DNA from: Methanosphaera sp. SHI613
GTDB lineage: Archaea > Methanobacteriota > Methanobacteria > Methanobacteriales > Methanobacteriaceae
Reading direction: 5' to 3'
Assembly: GCA_003266145.1 (NCBI GenBank)
Contig: MVJJ01000107.1
Location: 1 to 41,558 of the forward strand
Length of the DNA stretch: 41,558 bases
The notes under the pieces were generated by a model. The model was given only the letters and a program-made list of their open reading frames with translations, was not told the origin of the DNA and ran no database searches. Below, piece after piece: positions 17,064 through 26,104 of the stretch (position 1 is its first letter; each line of letters opens with the position of its first letter). The translations under genes were made by a program, and so were the position numbers.

Positions 17064-18002
17064 TTATATCTTAGAGTTGATGATTTCATTAATGTCTATT
17101 TCATCAATTGATGGTATTGCCTCTGTAGCTCCGGTTTTTGTAGTTGATGCAGCTGCTATGTAGCTTGCTATCCTTGCTGATTCTTCAAGAGTATAATCGT
17201 TGGTTATTCCATACAAAAATCCGGCATTATATGCATCTCCGGCACCTGTAGTGTCAACAGTATCCACCTTGAATATTCCTACGTTATACTCTTCATCACC
17301 TTTCTTAATGAATGAACCATTTGTTGAACGTTTGACTACCAAAATGTCGACCTTGGAGGACACTTCATCCACTGCCTTGTCAAAATCATCCAATCCCGTC
17401 GCGATTAATAGTTCATTCTCGTTGATAAGCAATATATCGGTTAATTCAATTAGCTTATCCATAAATTCTTTTCCACGATTTACATATAGCATTCCGGGAT
17501 CGAAGGATACGGTAATGTCTGATGAAATTTCATCCAACAATTCAAATTGAGTGTCTACTGATGGATCATCAGGATTTAATCCAACAAATGATGTTAAATG
17601 TAATATCTTCGTATTTTTTATATATTCCCTATCTATATCCTCATTTGATATTTTATCGTTTACTTTAGGCGTAACGTACAGTTTACGATTTCCTTTTTTG
17701 TCAATAAATCCTATTACTTCACCGGTCTCTTCGTTTTTATCCATGATTAGATGAGCGGTGTCCACTGAATTTTCTTCAAGATACTCCTTCATCATTAATC
17801 CATTGGAATCATTTCCTATCTTTCCGATGTATCCGACGTTTAAGCCCAATTTACTGGTGGCGATAATCGTATTTGATGCGGAACCTCCACAAGATTTGCT
17901 TTCTTCATAAATGAATGTTTCACCATCTTCAGGTGCAAACTCGTTTACCTTGCATAAGCGGTCCACATTTAATGCTCCCCATCCTATTATATCAAAAGTC
18001 AT
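17064..18002 (-). CDS. PfkB/ribokinase-family sugar or nucleoside kinase
   Basis: A 312-residue ribokinase-fold kinase. The N-terminal GGSASNTI segment and the C-terminal DTTGAGDAY signature (about residues 250-258, with the catalytic Asp) are both intact, so it should be active. The substrate cannot be told from sequence. I use ATG 18002; a TTG reading from 18029 adds nine residues and overlaps GGGT, the likely ribosome binding site. It is last in a three-gene operon behind an Ftr homologue and a HAD-like protein. A carbohydrate kinase in this company is, as I recall, part of the eha hydrogenase operon in Methanothermobacter (EhaS-like). Confidence 0.88.
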   Translation of the reverse strand: MTFDIIGWGALNVDRLCKVNEFAPEDGETFIYEESKSCGGSASNTIIATSKLGLNVGYIGKIGNDSNGLMMKEYLEENSVDTAHLIMDKNEETGEVIGFIDKKGNRKLYVTPKVNDKISNEDIDREYIKNTKILHLTSFVGLNPDDPSVDTQFELLDEISSDITVSFDPGMLYVNRGKEFMDKLIELTDILLINENELLIATGLDDFDKAVDEVSSKVDILVVKRSTNGSFIKKGDEEYNVGIFKVDTVDTTGAGDAYNAGFLYGITNDYTLEESARIASYIAAASTTKTGATEAIPSIDEIDINEIINSKI

Positions 18003-18045
18003 ATTATTACCCAACACACCATTAATCAATAATTCAGTTATTATC

Positions 18046-18933
18046 TTATTCCAATACTTCTTTCAGGTAGAATTTGTATTTACCAAGATTTCCACCATAG
18101 TTACCGGCGGATACTTTTATAACACCATCTACACCATTTAACGCTTTTATTCCTTCGATTAATGATTTTTCAGCATCCTCGAGGGTAAGTGCATTGATTA
18201 CTATTTCAGGGATGTAGTTGACACCATCCTCCACTTTAGACTCGTCACCTATCTTTTCCTTGAGTGACGGACAGTATGGATGATTTGTTGTTGGACCGAT
18301 TTCAGGATAATTCGTTTCTACCTTTGAACCTGCTGAACATATATCGAATGGAGTACAGATTCCATCAACTTTTTCTAATGCTTCCAATGATTTGTAACCT
18401 GCTTCAAGTACAGCTTCTTTAGTACTGCAATAATACCAGAAGTTTACACCCATTATTCCTTCCATACATCCAAGTTTCTGTTCAATGTAAAAGTCCGGTA
18501 CACATATCGGTACTCTTATCATCGTACGTCCATACATTTCTTCTGTCCATTCATATCCATCCCCACAATGACCTACATGTTCGGTCGTATCTATATAGTC
18601 AAATGGATCGATTGATGCGTCGAATATTTTAACAAACGGCTTTACAAGTATATCCTGTCTTATTCTAAAGGACAATTCCTTATCGAATTTTGCCAAATCC
18701 TTGGTATTATACCAGAACTGTATCAATACACCTGGCCTGTTGTCGGGCGTTTCTTCAGGTGATAAGAACTTTTCAACACCTGACTCGGTTCTTCCTATTA
18801 CGGTTCCCGGTGTTGCACATGCATCATATGCTATTTTTTCTATAGTTTTATCATCTTCGGCTGTTACAATCATCCTTACGCATGTACCTGTGAATGCTTC
18901 ACAATATGTATCTTCTATATCAAAATCCATCAT
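18046..18933 (-). CDS. Formylmethanofuran:H4MPT formyltransferase homologue (Ftr, probably paralogue II)
   Basis: A 295-residue Ftr-family protein. Ftr moves the formyl group from formylmethanofuran to tetrahydromethanopterin, the second step of CO2 reduction to methane. Length and landmarks fit: the PEETPDNRPGV segment, CGDGYEW, the SAGSKV and TTNHPYCPSL segments, and the terminal KVSAGNYGGNLGKY. Compared with my memory of classical Ftr from Methanothermobacter, the middle is quite divergent (many Cys and aromatic residues near 105-180), so this is probably the second paralogue rather than the main catabolic enzyme. GGAGTTGAT precedes the ATG. It lies 8 bases after the HAD-like gene and 43 before the kinase. 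Confidence 0.85.
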   Translation of the reverse strand: MMDFDIEDTYCEAFTGTCVRMIVTAEDDKTIEKIAYDACATPGTVIGRTESGVEKFLSPEETPDNRPGVLIQFWYNTKDLAKFDKELSFRIRQDILVKPFVKIFDASIDPFDYIDTTEHVGHCGDGYEWTEEMYGRTMIRVPICVPDFYIEQKLGCMEGIMGVNFWYYCSTKEAVLEAGYKSLEALEKVDGICTPFDICSAGSKVETNYPEIGPTTNHPYCPSLKEKIGDESKVEDGVNYIPEIVINALTLEDAEKSLIEGIKALNGVDGVIKVSAGNYGGNLGKYKFYLKEVLE

Positions 18934-18941
18934 ATCAACTC

Positions 18942-19961
18942 CTATCCTAAATTTCCAATATTTTTTCCCCTAATTTTATTACGGGTAATTTTAACCTTTT
19001 TGTTTAATTGTTCTATATTTTCATCATTAATTATATCTATTGATGCTTTGTTAAGTAGTAATTCTTTAGTGATATCCTCATCAATAGAATTGGCAAGCAA
19101 AGCTTCCAGTGGATTTTCTTCATATTCATGGATAAAATCATAGACACCACTTGTTGATTTGTTATTGAATATGTCTGCTATTACGGCCAGTATAAGATTG
19201 TTTTCTGATGCTATGCTGATGGATGCCGCTTTTATCGAATGGATGTTACCATTGAATGATATGCTCACCCCTTCATTGTCACGGGCAAATGATAATGCTT
19301 CCTTATCAGTTATGCTGTCACCGCTGTACATTAGATTTTCTGGTTTATAACCGTTTTTTTCGATGATATCCTGTATTGCCTCATATTTACCTATTCCACC
19401 AATAGGCTTGACTGATTCTATTAATGAATTGATTTTCATCGATGATATTACATTGGAAAATAATCTGTCTATATTTTCAAAACTTGAATCGAAAAGTATG
19501 TTTTCATGGATATCCAACAGTTTATCCAATTCCTCATTAGACAGTTCATATTCATCCATATTCAATATCGTAGAATACGTATTTTCATATTTGAATCCGG
19601 TTTCATCACTTAAAGCTTTGATGTATTGATTATAACTAGTACTTACTATGTAAAATGGCATTTTATCCTGAACATACCTTATCATAGAGTATGCTCCATC
19701 AATCATATTGATATTATCCTGTGAAAATTCTATAAGATCATTTTCCGTTAGATCATATGCCTTGAAGAAAGGCAAAATATATTTCAATGTACTTCCGGCA
19801 AAATGAGTATCAGGATATTTTTCAGCCAATAAATCATCATAATTGCTTAGTATACTGAAAAATTCACCTCCTTTAGGTATGAAATAATCAGCAATCTCAT
19901 AGGCATTATCATTTATTGATAATGGCCCTTCACAATCGGTTACATAAAATTTTTCATTCAT
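18942..19961 (-). CDS. HAD-like predicted phosphatase (EhaR-like)
   Basis: A 339-residue protein with a haloacid dehalogenase fold. Motif I is D9-C-E11 (the usual second Asp is Glu), motif II is STS at 107-109, the motif III lysine is K192, and motif IV is GDSITD at 214-219. The nucleophile and metal ligands are kept; Glu in place of the general acid Asp could lower or change activity. A long helical cap and about 90 extra C-terminal residues are present. It resembles the archaeal phosphatase called energy-converting hydrogenase A subunit R. That name comes from recollection of operon membership, not activity. GGAG lies seven bases before the ATG; it heads the three-gene operon. Confidence 0.75.
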   Translation of the reverse strand: MNEKFYVTDCEGPLSINDNAYEIADYFIPKGGEFFSILSNYDDLLAEKYPDTHFAGSTLKYILPFFKAYDLTENDLIEFSQDNINMIDGAYSMIRYVQDKMPFYIVSTSYNQYIKALSDETGFKYENTYSTILNMDEYELSNEELDKLLDIHENILFDSSFENIDRLFSNVISSMKINSLIESVKPIGGIGKYEAIQDIIEKNGYKPENLMYSGDSITDKEALSFARDNEGVSISFNGNIHSIKAASISIASENNLILAVIADIFNNKSTSGVYDFIHEYEENPLEALLANSIDEDITKELLLNKASIDIINDENIEQLNKKVKITRNKIRGKNIGNLG

Positions 19962-20061
19962 GAAAAAACTCCTATATAATTATATAAAGAATTACTTCGC
20001 TATAATTATCTATATAACTATAAACATAAATAATAATATACATCAAATTAATGGACGTACT

Positions 20062-20493
20062 ATGAAAATAATAAATAAAATAATTAAGGGCATCTTGTTA
20101 GTAACCTTAATTGTTGCAATAATTTCCGTAATTTATTTAGTTGTAATACATAATCCTGGAGAAGATTATACGGAATTCTATTTACTGGATTCCAATAATG
20201 ACACCAGAGATTATCCTACAAACATTACACAACATTCCATTGAAAAAATAATCATAGGAATACAGAACAAAGAACATAAAAAAGTAAATTACACGGTAAA
20301 AATTAAAAAAGATGGTTATTTACAAGCAGAATATAACCATACATTAGATAATAATGAAAAAATTGAAACACCATATTATTTAAATAATGCAAATCAATTA
20401 GGAAATGATCAATTATTAGTTATAGAATTATATAAAGACGATATTGATGCACCATATAGAACATTGAATCTCAGATACAATGTAGTGAAATAA
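20062..20493 (+). CDS. DUF1616-like membrane-anchored surface protein
   Basis: A 143-residue protein with a basic start, one hydrophobic segment (about residues 10-30) and an extracellular domain. The pattern DYTEFYLLD, DYPTNIT, and a beta-rich stretch ending RTLNLRYNV resembles the DUF1616 domain seen in archaeal surface and glycan-related membrane proteins. Sequons NDT, NIT, NYT and NHT suggest N-glycosylation. An open frame continues upstream to 19960, but that part is Ile/Asn-rich promoter-like sequence overlapping the divergent HAD gene, so I use ATG 20062. It directly precedes the epimerase gene (17-base gap) and may be part of the glycan operon. Confidence 0.72.
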   Translation: MKIINKIIKGILLVTLIVAIISVIYLVVIHNPGEDYTEFYLLDSNNDTRDYPTNITQHSIEKIIIGIQNKEHKKVNYTVKIKKDGYLQAEYNHTLDNNEKIETPYYLNNANQLGNDQLLVIELYKDDIDAPYRTLNLRYNVVK

Positions 20494-20510
20494 CGATAGG
20501 AAAAAATAAA

Positions 20511-21461
20511 ATGAAAGACAAAAAATGTATAGTTACAGGGGCAGCAGGTTTTATCGGTTCACATATTGCCCAATGTCTCTTAGATGAAGGAGCAAGTAAA
20601 GTAACGATAATAGACAATATGACAACAGGTAATGTTGAAAATCTAAAGGAATTAGACCATGACAGGATTGAACTGATATGTGCAGACATTACCCAGACAG
20701 ATTTAAACCACATATTTGAAGGACATGATTACGTATTCCATCAAGCAGCACTAATCAGTGTTCCGGAAAGCATTCAAAATCCTGAACAGACAAACAAGGT
20801 CAATATTGACGGTTCATTCAAGGTACTTAAGGCCGCATGCCAATCCAATATCAAAAAGGTTATATCAGCATCATCAGCTGCAGTATATGGTGAAACAGAA
20901 GTGTTACCTAACCATGAAGACCTACCATTGAATCCATTATCACCATATGCAGTGTCCAAATCCGCACTAGAACTATATTCATACACATTCAACCAGACAT
21001 ACAACCTACCTACGGCATGTTTACGATATTTTAACGTATTTGGTCCAAGACAAAATGTTGCATCAGCATATAGTGGAGTTATTCCAAAATTCATAATGGC
21101 ACTATTGAATGATCAAAGACCAATAATCTTTGGTGACGGTAATCAGACAAGAGACTTCATTTACGTTAAAAATATAGCAAAAGCAAACGTTCAAATAGCA
21201 AAAAACGATGTTACAGGAGTATATAATATCGCACATGGAAAACAGACAAGCATAAACGACTTATTACACCAGATATGTGACATAATGGGATATGACTTTA
21301 ATCCAGAATATCAACCAAAACAGATGGGAGATATCAAACATTCCGTAGCAGACATTACAAAAGCTCAAAAAGCATTTGGATTTGAAAGTGAACATAACTT
21401 TAAAGAAGAACTTAAAGAAACCGTTGATTTCTTTGTCAAACAGTTTGACGAAAACAATTAA
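20511..21461 (+). CDS. UDP-sugar 4-epimerase-like SDR enzyme
   Basis: A 316-residue extended short-chain dehydrogenase/reductase. The NAD-binding TGAAGFIGSH motif is at residues 9-18; the catalytic set is SSAAVYG (121-127) and Y146-xxx-K150. Later segments RYFNVFGPRQ and GDGNQTRDFIYV are standard for GalE/WbpP-type UDP-hexose or UDP-HexNAc 4-epimerases. It probably supplies UDP-galactose or UDP-GalNAc to the glycan pathway, and UDP-Gal would feed the UDP-galactopyranose mutase encoded 1.4 kb downstream. The exact substrate is not readable. The ATG follows a weak GATAGG site. Confidence 0.88.
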   Translation: MKDKKCIVTGAAGFIGSHIAQCLLDEGASKVTIIDNMTTGNVENLKELDHDRIELICADITQTDLNHIFEGHDYVFHQAALISVPESIQNPEQTNKVNIDGSFKVLKAACQSNIKKVISASSAAVYGETEVLPNHEDLPLNPLSPYAVSKSALELYSYTFNQTYNLPTACLRYFNVFGPRQNVASAYSGVIPKFIMALLNDQRPIIFGDGNQTRDFIYVKNIAKANVQIAKNDVTGVYNIAHGKQTSINDLLHQICDIMGYDFNPEYQPKQMGDIKHSVADITKAQKAFGFESEHNFKEELKETVDFFVKQFDENN

Positions 21462-21504
21462 ACACACACCTTTTACTATTTTTTTTACTTCGAGGATTGA
21501 TTAT

Positions 21505-22806
21505 ATGATTTCAAGAATAAGACATCTGTTAAATAGGAATGAATATAAGACCATTCTCGAAAATATGCTTTCATTAACAGGACTACAGTTTGCCAGTTAC
21601 ATATTGCCATTGATAACCTTACCATACCTTACCTGGATTTTAGGTCCTGAATTATTCGGCCTGACACAATATGCCATCAGCTTAATAACCTACTTCCAGT
21701 TCTTTACGGATTACGGATTTAACCTATCGGCAACAAGAGAATTGGCCATTGTAAAGGAAGATAACGAAAAGGTATCGAGAATATTCAACTCGGTAATGTT
21801 TATTAAGATACTATTATGCATAGTAAGCTTTATCATAACGCTGATTCTCATAACGTTCATATCCAAGTTTAATAAGGATGCCATAGTATATCTGTTGACG
21901 TTCGGAATGGTAATAGGATACATACTGTTTCCTACATGGCTATTTCAGGGCATGGAGTATATGAAGTATACCAGCATGCTCAACATACTTGGAAAAGTGA
22001 TATTTACCGTGCTGATATTCCTGCTTATTCATAAAGCTGATGATTATATCCTTGTACCCATCATAAATTCACTGGGATTGATAGTGGTAGGTGTTATAGG
22101 ATTGTACATTGCAATTACCACCTTCAACATCAAGATAGAAATGCCGACAAGGGAGGACATCATCTATCACTTGAAGGAAGGATGGCACGTGTTCATATCA
22201 ACCATAGCAATAAACATGTACACTACGACAAATACGTTCTTGTTAGGTTTACTTACCAACAATACCCTGGTAGGTTACTACAGTATTGCCGAGAAGATGA
22301 TAATGGCAGTCAACGGATTGTTAAATCCAATATCCCAAGCGTTATATCCATATATCAGCAGAAGCGTTAATGACGATAAGAAAACAAGCATAATATTCAT
22401 ACGAAAGCTGACCAAACTAATGGCGGTTATCGGAGCAATATTAAGCATTGGACTGCTGGTCTTTTCAAAAACAATAGTGCTAACATTATTCGGTCCGGAG
22501 TATTCTTCATCAATCATATTGCTGCAGATAATGTCAATAATTCCATTGGCCGTATCATTAAGTACGATATTCGGTATAGAAACCATGTTAACATTCAACT
22601 ATAAACGAGCATTTACCCGTATTGTAATGCTTGGAGGATTACTGGATATTACCTTAAGCATAATATTAATACATTTCTTTAATGAAGTTGGAACAGCAAT
22701 ATCATTTGCCATCACGGAGATATTCATCACGATAGCAATGTTTTTATTCTTACAAAACAAAGGGATTAAAATAATAGGAAAATTAAATAATAATAACAAA
22801 GATTAA
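21505..22806 (+). CDS. Wzx-like polysaccharide flippase 1
   Basis: A 433-residue membrane protein of the MOP/Wzx polysaccharide exporter family, with about 12 to 14 hydrophobic segments. The N-terminal GLQFASYILPLITLPYL segment and the TRELAIVKED loop are typical. It should flip lipid-linked oligosaccharide across the membrane. An open frame extends upstream into the epimerase, but GAGGATTGAT at 21492-21501 lies just before ATG 21505 and defines the start. It sits between the epimerase and glf. A second flippase at 24606-26051 suggests either two glycans or a functional specialisation. Confidence 0.9.
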   Translation: MISRIRHLLNRNEYKTILENMLSLTGLQFASYILPLITLPYLTWILGPELFGLTQYAISLITYFQFFTDYGFNLSATRELAIVKEDNEKVSRIFNSVMFIKILLCIVSFIITLILITFISKFNKDAIVYLLTFGMVIGYILFPTWLFQGMEYMKYTSMLNILGKVIFTVLIFLLIHKADDYILVPIINSLGLIVVGVIGLYIAITTFNIKIEMPTREDIIYHLKEGWHVFISTIAINMYTTTNTFLLGLLTNNTLVGYYSIAEKMIMAVNGLLNPISQALYPYISRSVNDDKKTSIIFIRKLTKLMAVIGAILSIGLLVFSKTIVLTLFGPEYSSSIILLQIMSIIPLAVSLSTIFGIETMLTFNYKRAFTRIVMLGGLLDITLSIILIHFFNEVGTAISFAITEIFITIAMFLFLQNKGIKIIGKLNNNNKD

Positions 22807-22825
22807 AAAAAATGAGGTGGAAGTA

Positions 22826-23986
22826 TTGTCATATGATTTTATTATTATAGGAGCAGGAATTGCTGGAATAACAATGGCCGAGCAAGCAGCCAATATATTG
22901 GGTAAAAAAGTTTTATTGATTGACAAAAGAAATCATATTGGTGGAAATTGTTATGACTACTATAATGATGATGGAATACTAGTACATAAATATGGGCCAC
23001 ACATTTTCCATACAAACAACACAAAAGTATACAACTATCTGTCCCTTTATACCACATGGATAAGCTATAACCACAAGGTACTTGGTAAAATCGGAGGAAA
23101 TCTGGTACCTATCCCATTTAATTTAATAAGTATAGACAAATGTCTTCCGGATATTTCAAACAACGTGAAAACGGCCATTCTTGATGAATATGAAGTTAAC
23201 CAGAAAGTTCCCATACTCGAAATGAAAAAATCAGACAATCCCATCATAGCGAAATTAGCTCATTTTGTCTATGAGAATGTATTCCTACATTATACCGAGA
23301 AGATGTGGGGATTGACACCGGAAGAGTTGGATGCTTCAGTGACATCCCGTGTTCCCATACAGATATCCTATGATTGCAGATACTTCCAGGATGTGTATCA
23401 GGGAATACCACGTGACGGATACACAAACATGTTCAACAACATGCTGTCAAACCACAATATCAACATACTGCTAGAAAAGGATTATCATGACATAATCAGC
23501 ATCGACTATGAACAAAAGAAGATATACCTATATGATGAAGAGTTTACGGGTGAGGTAATCTTTACAGGTATGATTGATGAATTCTTCAACTACGAATATG
23601 GTCCATTACCGTATAGGGCAATGGTATTTATGGATGAAACATCAAATCAGGAGCACTTCCAAGAGAACGCTACGATAAACTATCCGAACGATTATCATTT
23701 CACAAGAATAACCGAATATAAATATCTGACGGGACAGGTCAGTGATAAGACCACCATTCAACTTGAATTTCCCGAAGAATATGACTACACCGATAAAAAT
23801 GCAATAGCATGTTATCCGATACCTCAAGAGAAAAACGAGAAACTGTACATGAAATATAAGTTACTTGCTGATGAATTTGAACAGGTGACTTTCATCGGAA
23901 GGTTAGCCGAATACAAATATATGAACATGGACGTAGTAGTTGAAAAGGTATTGAATTTGATTTCCGAGAAATTTACGGGTGTTTGA
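22826..23986 (+). CDS. glf: UDP-galactopyranose mutase
   Basis: A 386-residue FAD enzyme that converts UDP-galactopyranose to UDP-galactofuranose. Diagnostic features are the N-terminal FAD motif IIGAGIAG, NHIGGNCYD, KYGPHIFHT, and the C-terminal FIGRLAEYKYMNMD segment where the FAD pyrophosphate and an active-site Tyr bind. The length equals typical prokaryotic Glf. I choose TTG 22826, five bases after GAGGTGG; a GTG at 22817 overlaps that site. The gene implies that the surface glycan contains galactofuranose. It follows flippase 1 by 19 bases and abuts the acyltransferase gene. Confidence 0.95.
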   Translation: MSYDFIIIGAGIAGITMAEQAANILGKKVLLIDKRNHIGGNCYDYYNDDGILVHKYGPHIFHTNNTKVYNYLSLYTTWISYNHKVLGKIGGNLVPIPFNLISIDKCLPDISNNVKTAILDEYEVNQKVPILEMKKSDNPIIAKLAHFVYENVFLHYTEKMWGLTPEELDASVTSRVPIQISYDCRYFQDVYQGIPRDGYTNMFNNMLSNHNINILLEKDYHDIISIDYEQKKIYLYDEEFTGEVIFTGMIDEFFNYEYGPLPYRAMVFMDETSNQEHFQENATINYPNDYHFTRITEYKYLTGQVSDKTTIQLEFPEEYDYTDKNAIACYPIPQEKNEKLYMKYKLLADEFEQVTFIGRLAEYKYMNMDVVVEKVLNLISEKFTGV

Positions 23987-23988
23987 CT

Positions 23989-24597
23989 TTGAATATTAAG
24001 AAGATTTTTAAGGACAAGGTTGAAAATGATCCTGATTCATTCATCTCCAAGAGGATATTTCAAGCATTTAGGGTTGTTCATGATTTGAACATATACCTGA
24101 TTCATTTGACTGGAAACATTCCTTCACATAGATTTAGGGATTTCATGTACAGACATTTCTTCAAAGTCGAATTTCCCAAGGATTCCATAATATACTGGAA
24201 GTGTAACTTTTTCAGACCATCCAATGTACACATCGGCCATAACAGCATTATCGGAAATAATGCATTCCTGGACGGCCGTGGCGGATTATATATCGGATCC
24301 AATGTAAACATTGCAGGTAATTTTCAGGTATATACAATGGAACATGACATCACCAGCCCAACATTTGAAAGTACCTCCGGAGAGGTAGTCATTGATGATT
24401 ACGTTTATATCGGAACCAGAGTGATGATTATGCCGGGAGTACATATCCATGAAGGTGCCGTTATCGCATCAGGTGCTGTTGTAACAAAGGATGTTCCTGC
24501 ATGGTGCATGTATGGAGGAGTACCTGCAAAATACATTAAAGACAGGCCTGTAGTCAAATACACACTTAACACTAAGATTAAAGACCTGTTTAGGTAG
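23989..24597 (+). CDS. Hexapeptide-repeat (LbH) O-acyltransferase
   Basis: A 202-residue protein. From about residue 70 on it shows left-handed beta-helix hexapeptide repeats (IGHNSIIG, IGSNVNIAG, IDDYVYIG, MPGVHIHEGAVIASGAVV), with the likely catalytic His in TMEHD. The end has VPAWCMYGGVPAKYIKDR, a standard closing segment of the LacA/NodL/CysE-like group. It probably acetylates a sugar in the glycan. GGGTGT at 23977-23982 suggests TTG 23989 as start, two bases after the glf stop; TTG 23983 would overlap glf by four bases. Flippase 2 starts eight bases downstream. Confidence 0.88.
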   Translation: MNIKKIFKDKVENDPDSFISKRIFQAFRVVHDLNIYLIHLTGNIPSHRFRDFMYRHFFKVEFPKDSIIYWKCNFFRPSNVHIGHNSIIGNNAFLDGRGGLYIGSNVNIAGNFQVYTMEHDITSPTFESTSGEVVIDDYVYIGTRVMIMPGVHIHEGAVIASGAVVTKDVPAWCMYGGVPAKYIKDRPVVKYTLNTKIKDLFR

Positions 24598-24605
24598 GAA
24601 TTATT

Positions 24606-26051
24606 ATGAGTACTGTTAGAACATTGGTAAAAAATACGAGCGTATTGTTTTTATCCCAACTTATCAGTTATGTTCTTGCGTTTTTTTACACGTTATACTC
24701 TGCAAGATATCTTGGAACAAGCAATTTTGGAATAATATCCTTTGCAACCGCAATATCCGGATTATTTGCAATTTTTACTGATTTGGGATTATCCACCCTC
24801 ACGATACGTGAAGTGGCTAGGGATAAAAGCAGAACATACAAGTATATGGGTAATCACGGCAGCATAAAGTTAATACTGTCCATTATTACTATGCTTGTCT
24901 TGGTGGGATTTGTCAATATAGGCACATTCGATGAGACCACCAAACTGGTAGTTTATCTTGTGGGTTCATCAGTTATCATAAACGCTTTCAGTGGAACATT
25001 CACTTCCATGTTTAGGGCTCATGAACAAATGGAGTACCAGTCCATAGCAGACATCATCAATGCAGTTTGTATGTTTATCGGAATATTATACTGTGTATTT
25101 ACAAAACAGTCAGTGATAGCAGTTTCACTTGTTTATCTATTGTCTACACTAGTGATGTTAACGTTCAGCTTCATAGTATGTACGAGAAATTATGGACTGA
25201 TTCACTTCCAATTTGACTTCAAGTTCTGGAAGTATCTTATATATCATGCCTTTCCATTGGCAATCACCAGCATCTTTGCATTGATATCATTTAAGATGAA
25301 TACAATACTGCTGAATATGTTCACAACTAGTGCGGTTGTAGGTGAGTATACCGCGGCATTTAATCTGATGCAGGCGTTGATATTCATTCCGACAGTGTAT
25401 TCGACTGCAATAATGCCGATATTTTCAAAGTTCTATGTGGACCGTAAGGACATGCTTGACTATTCCTATAAAAAGTCATTGAAGTACCTTACACTTCTGA
25501 GCATTCCTATAGTATTCGGTACAATGGTCCTTTCAGATAAGATTATTATGTTTATCTATGGTCCAAGCTACGTAAATACAATTGAAATATTGAGATTGAT
25601 CATATGGGCATTGCCTGCGATATTCCTGAGTTATATCCTTGGTATAAGCATCGCATCCATCAATAAACAGCATGAAACGGTTAAGGCAACATTCATCTGC
25701 CTGATATTAAGTACTGTGGGTAATCTGATATTGATTAAATTATTTGCAGGTATTGGTGCGGCCATGATTACCGTATTGAATGAGATAAGTATGGTAATAT
25801 TCTATCTGCATATAATGCATAAGTACGGCTATGACGTACCGTTCAAGGAGATACTCGTAAAACCGTTTATTGCAAGTATTGTAATGGGAGTCGTACTGCA
25901 TTATCTTAACCTGGAGCTATTTACCTCTGTAGCTGTGGGTATTGTAATCTATGTCGTGATGATATTTGCATTGAAGACTTTTAAAGAGGATGATCTTGAG
26001 ATAGTTAAGCAGTTACTGCCGGATAAGGTTATTGAAAAATTAAAACTATGA
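24606..26051 (+). CDS. Wzx-like polysaccharide flippase 2
   Basis: A 481-residue membrane protein of the oligosaccharide flippase family with about 14 hydrophobic segments. It shares the family plan with flippase 1 (N-terminal LYSARYLGTSNFGIISFA, then TDLGLSTLTIREVARDK) but is clearly not a recent duplicate. It likely exports a lipid-linked glycan. The ATG follows GGAATTATT. It is the last gene of the 20.5-26.0 kb unit, with a stem-loop 14 bases past its stop. Confidence 0.9.
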   Translation: MSTVRTLVKNTSVLFLSQLISYVLAFFYTLYSARYLGTSNFGIISFATAISGLFAIFTDLGLSTLTIREVARDKSRTYKYMGNHGSIKLILSIITMLVLVGFVNIGTFDETTKLVVYLVGSSVIINAFSGTFTSMFRAHEQMEYQSIADIINAVCMFIGILYCVFTKQSVIAVSLVYLLSTLVMLTFSFIVCTRNYGLIHFQFDFKFWKYLIYHAFPLAITSIFALISFKMNTILLNMFTTSAVVGEYTAAFNLMQALIFIPTVYSTAIMPIFSKFYVDRKDMLDYSYKKSLKYLTLLSIPIVFGTMVLSDKIIMFIYGPSYVNTIEILRLIIWALPAIFLSYILGISIASINKQHETVKATFICLILSTVGNLILIKLFAGIGAAMITVLNEISMVIFYLHIMHKYGYDVPFKEILVKPFIASIVMGVVLHYLNLELFTSVAVGIVIYVVMIFALKTFKEDDLEIVKQLLPDKVIEKLKL

Positions 26052-26064
26052 CATAGATTCCTTT

Positions 26065-26104
26065 GATGAGGGGTTTTAGAAAGAGCTGAATTTTACCCTT
26101 CATC
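26065..26104 (+). other. Stem-loop downstream of flippase 2
   Basis: A ten-pair inverted repeat (GATGAGGGGT with ACCCTTCATC, one G-U pair) enclosing a 20-base loop. It starts 14 bases after the flippase stop and is followed within 60 bases by T-rich sequence, including T9 at 26162-26170. It may stabilise or terminate the glycan operon transcript. The remaining sequence to 26317 shows nothing else. Confidence 0.5.

Noticed and set aside
19960..20061. N-terminal extension of the DUF1616-like protein
   Set aside because: It overlaps the divergent HAD gene start and is Ile/Asn-rich promoter-like sequence; ATG 20062 begins a normal membrane anchor.
21376..21504. N-terminal extension of flippase 1 into the epimerase gene
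   Set aside because: It is out of frame with the epimerase, and a good ribosome site lies just before ATG 21505.
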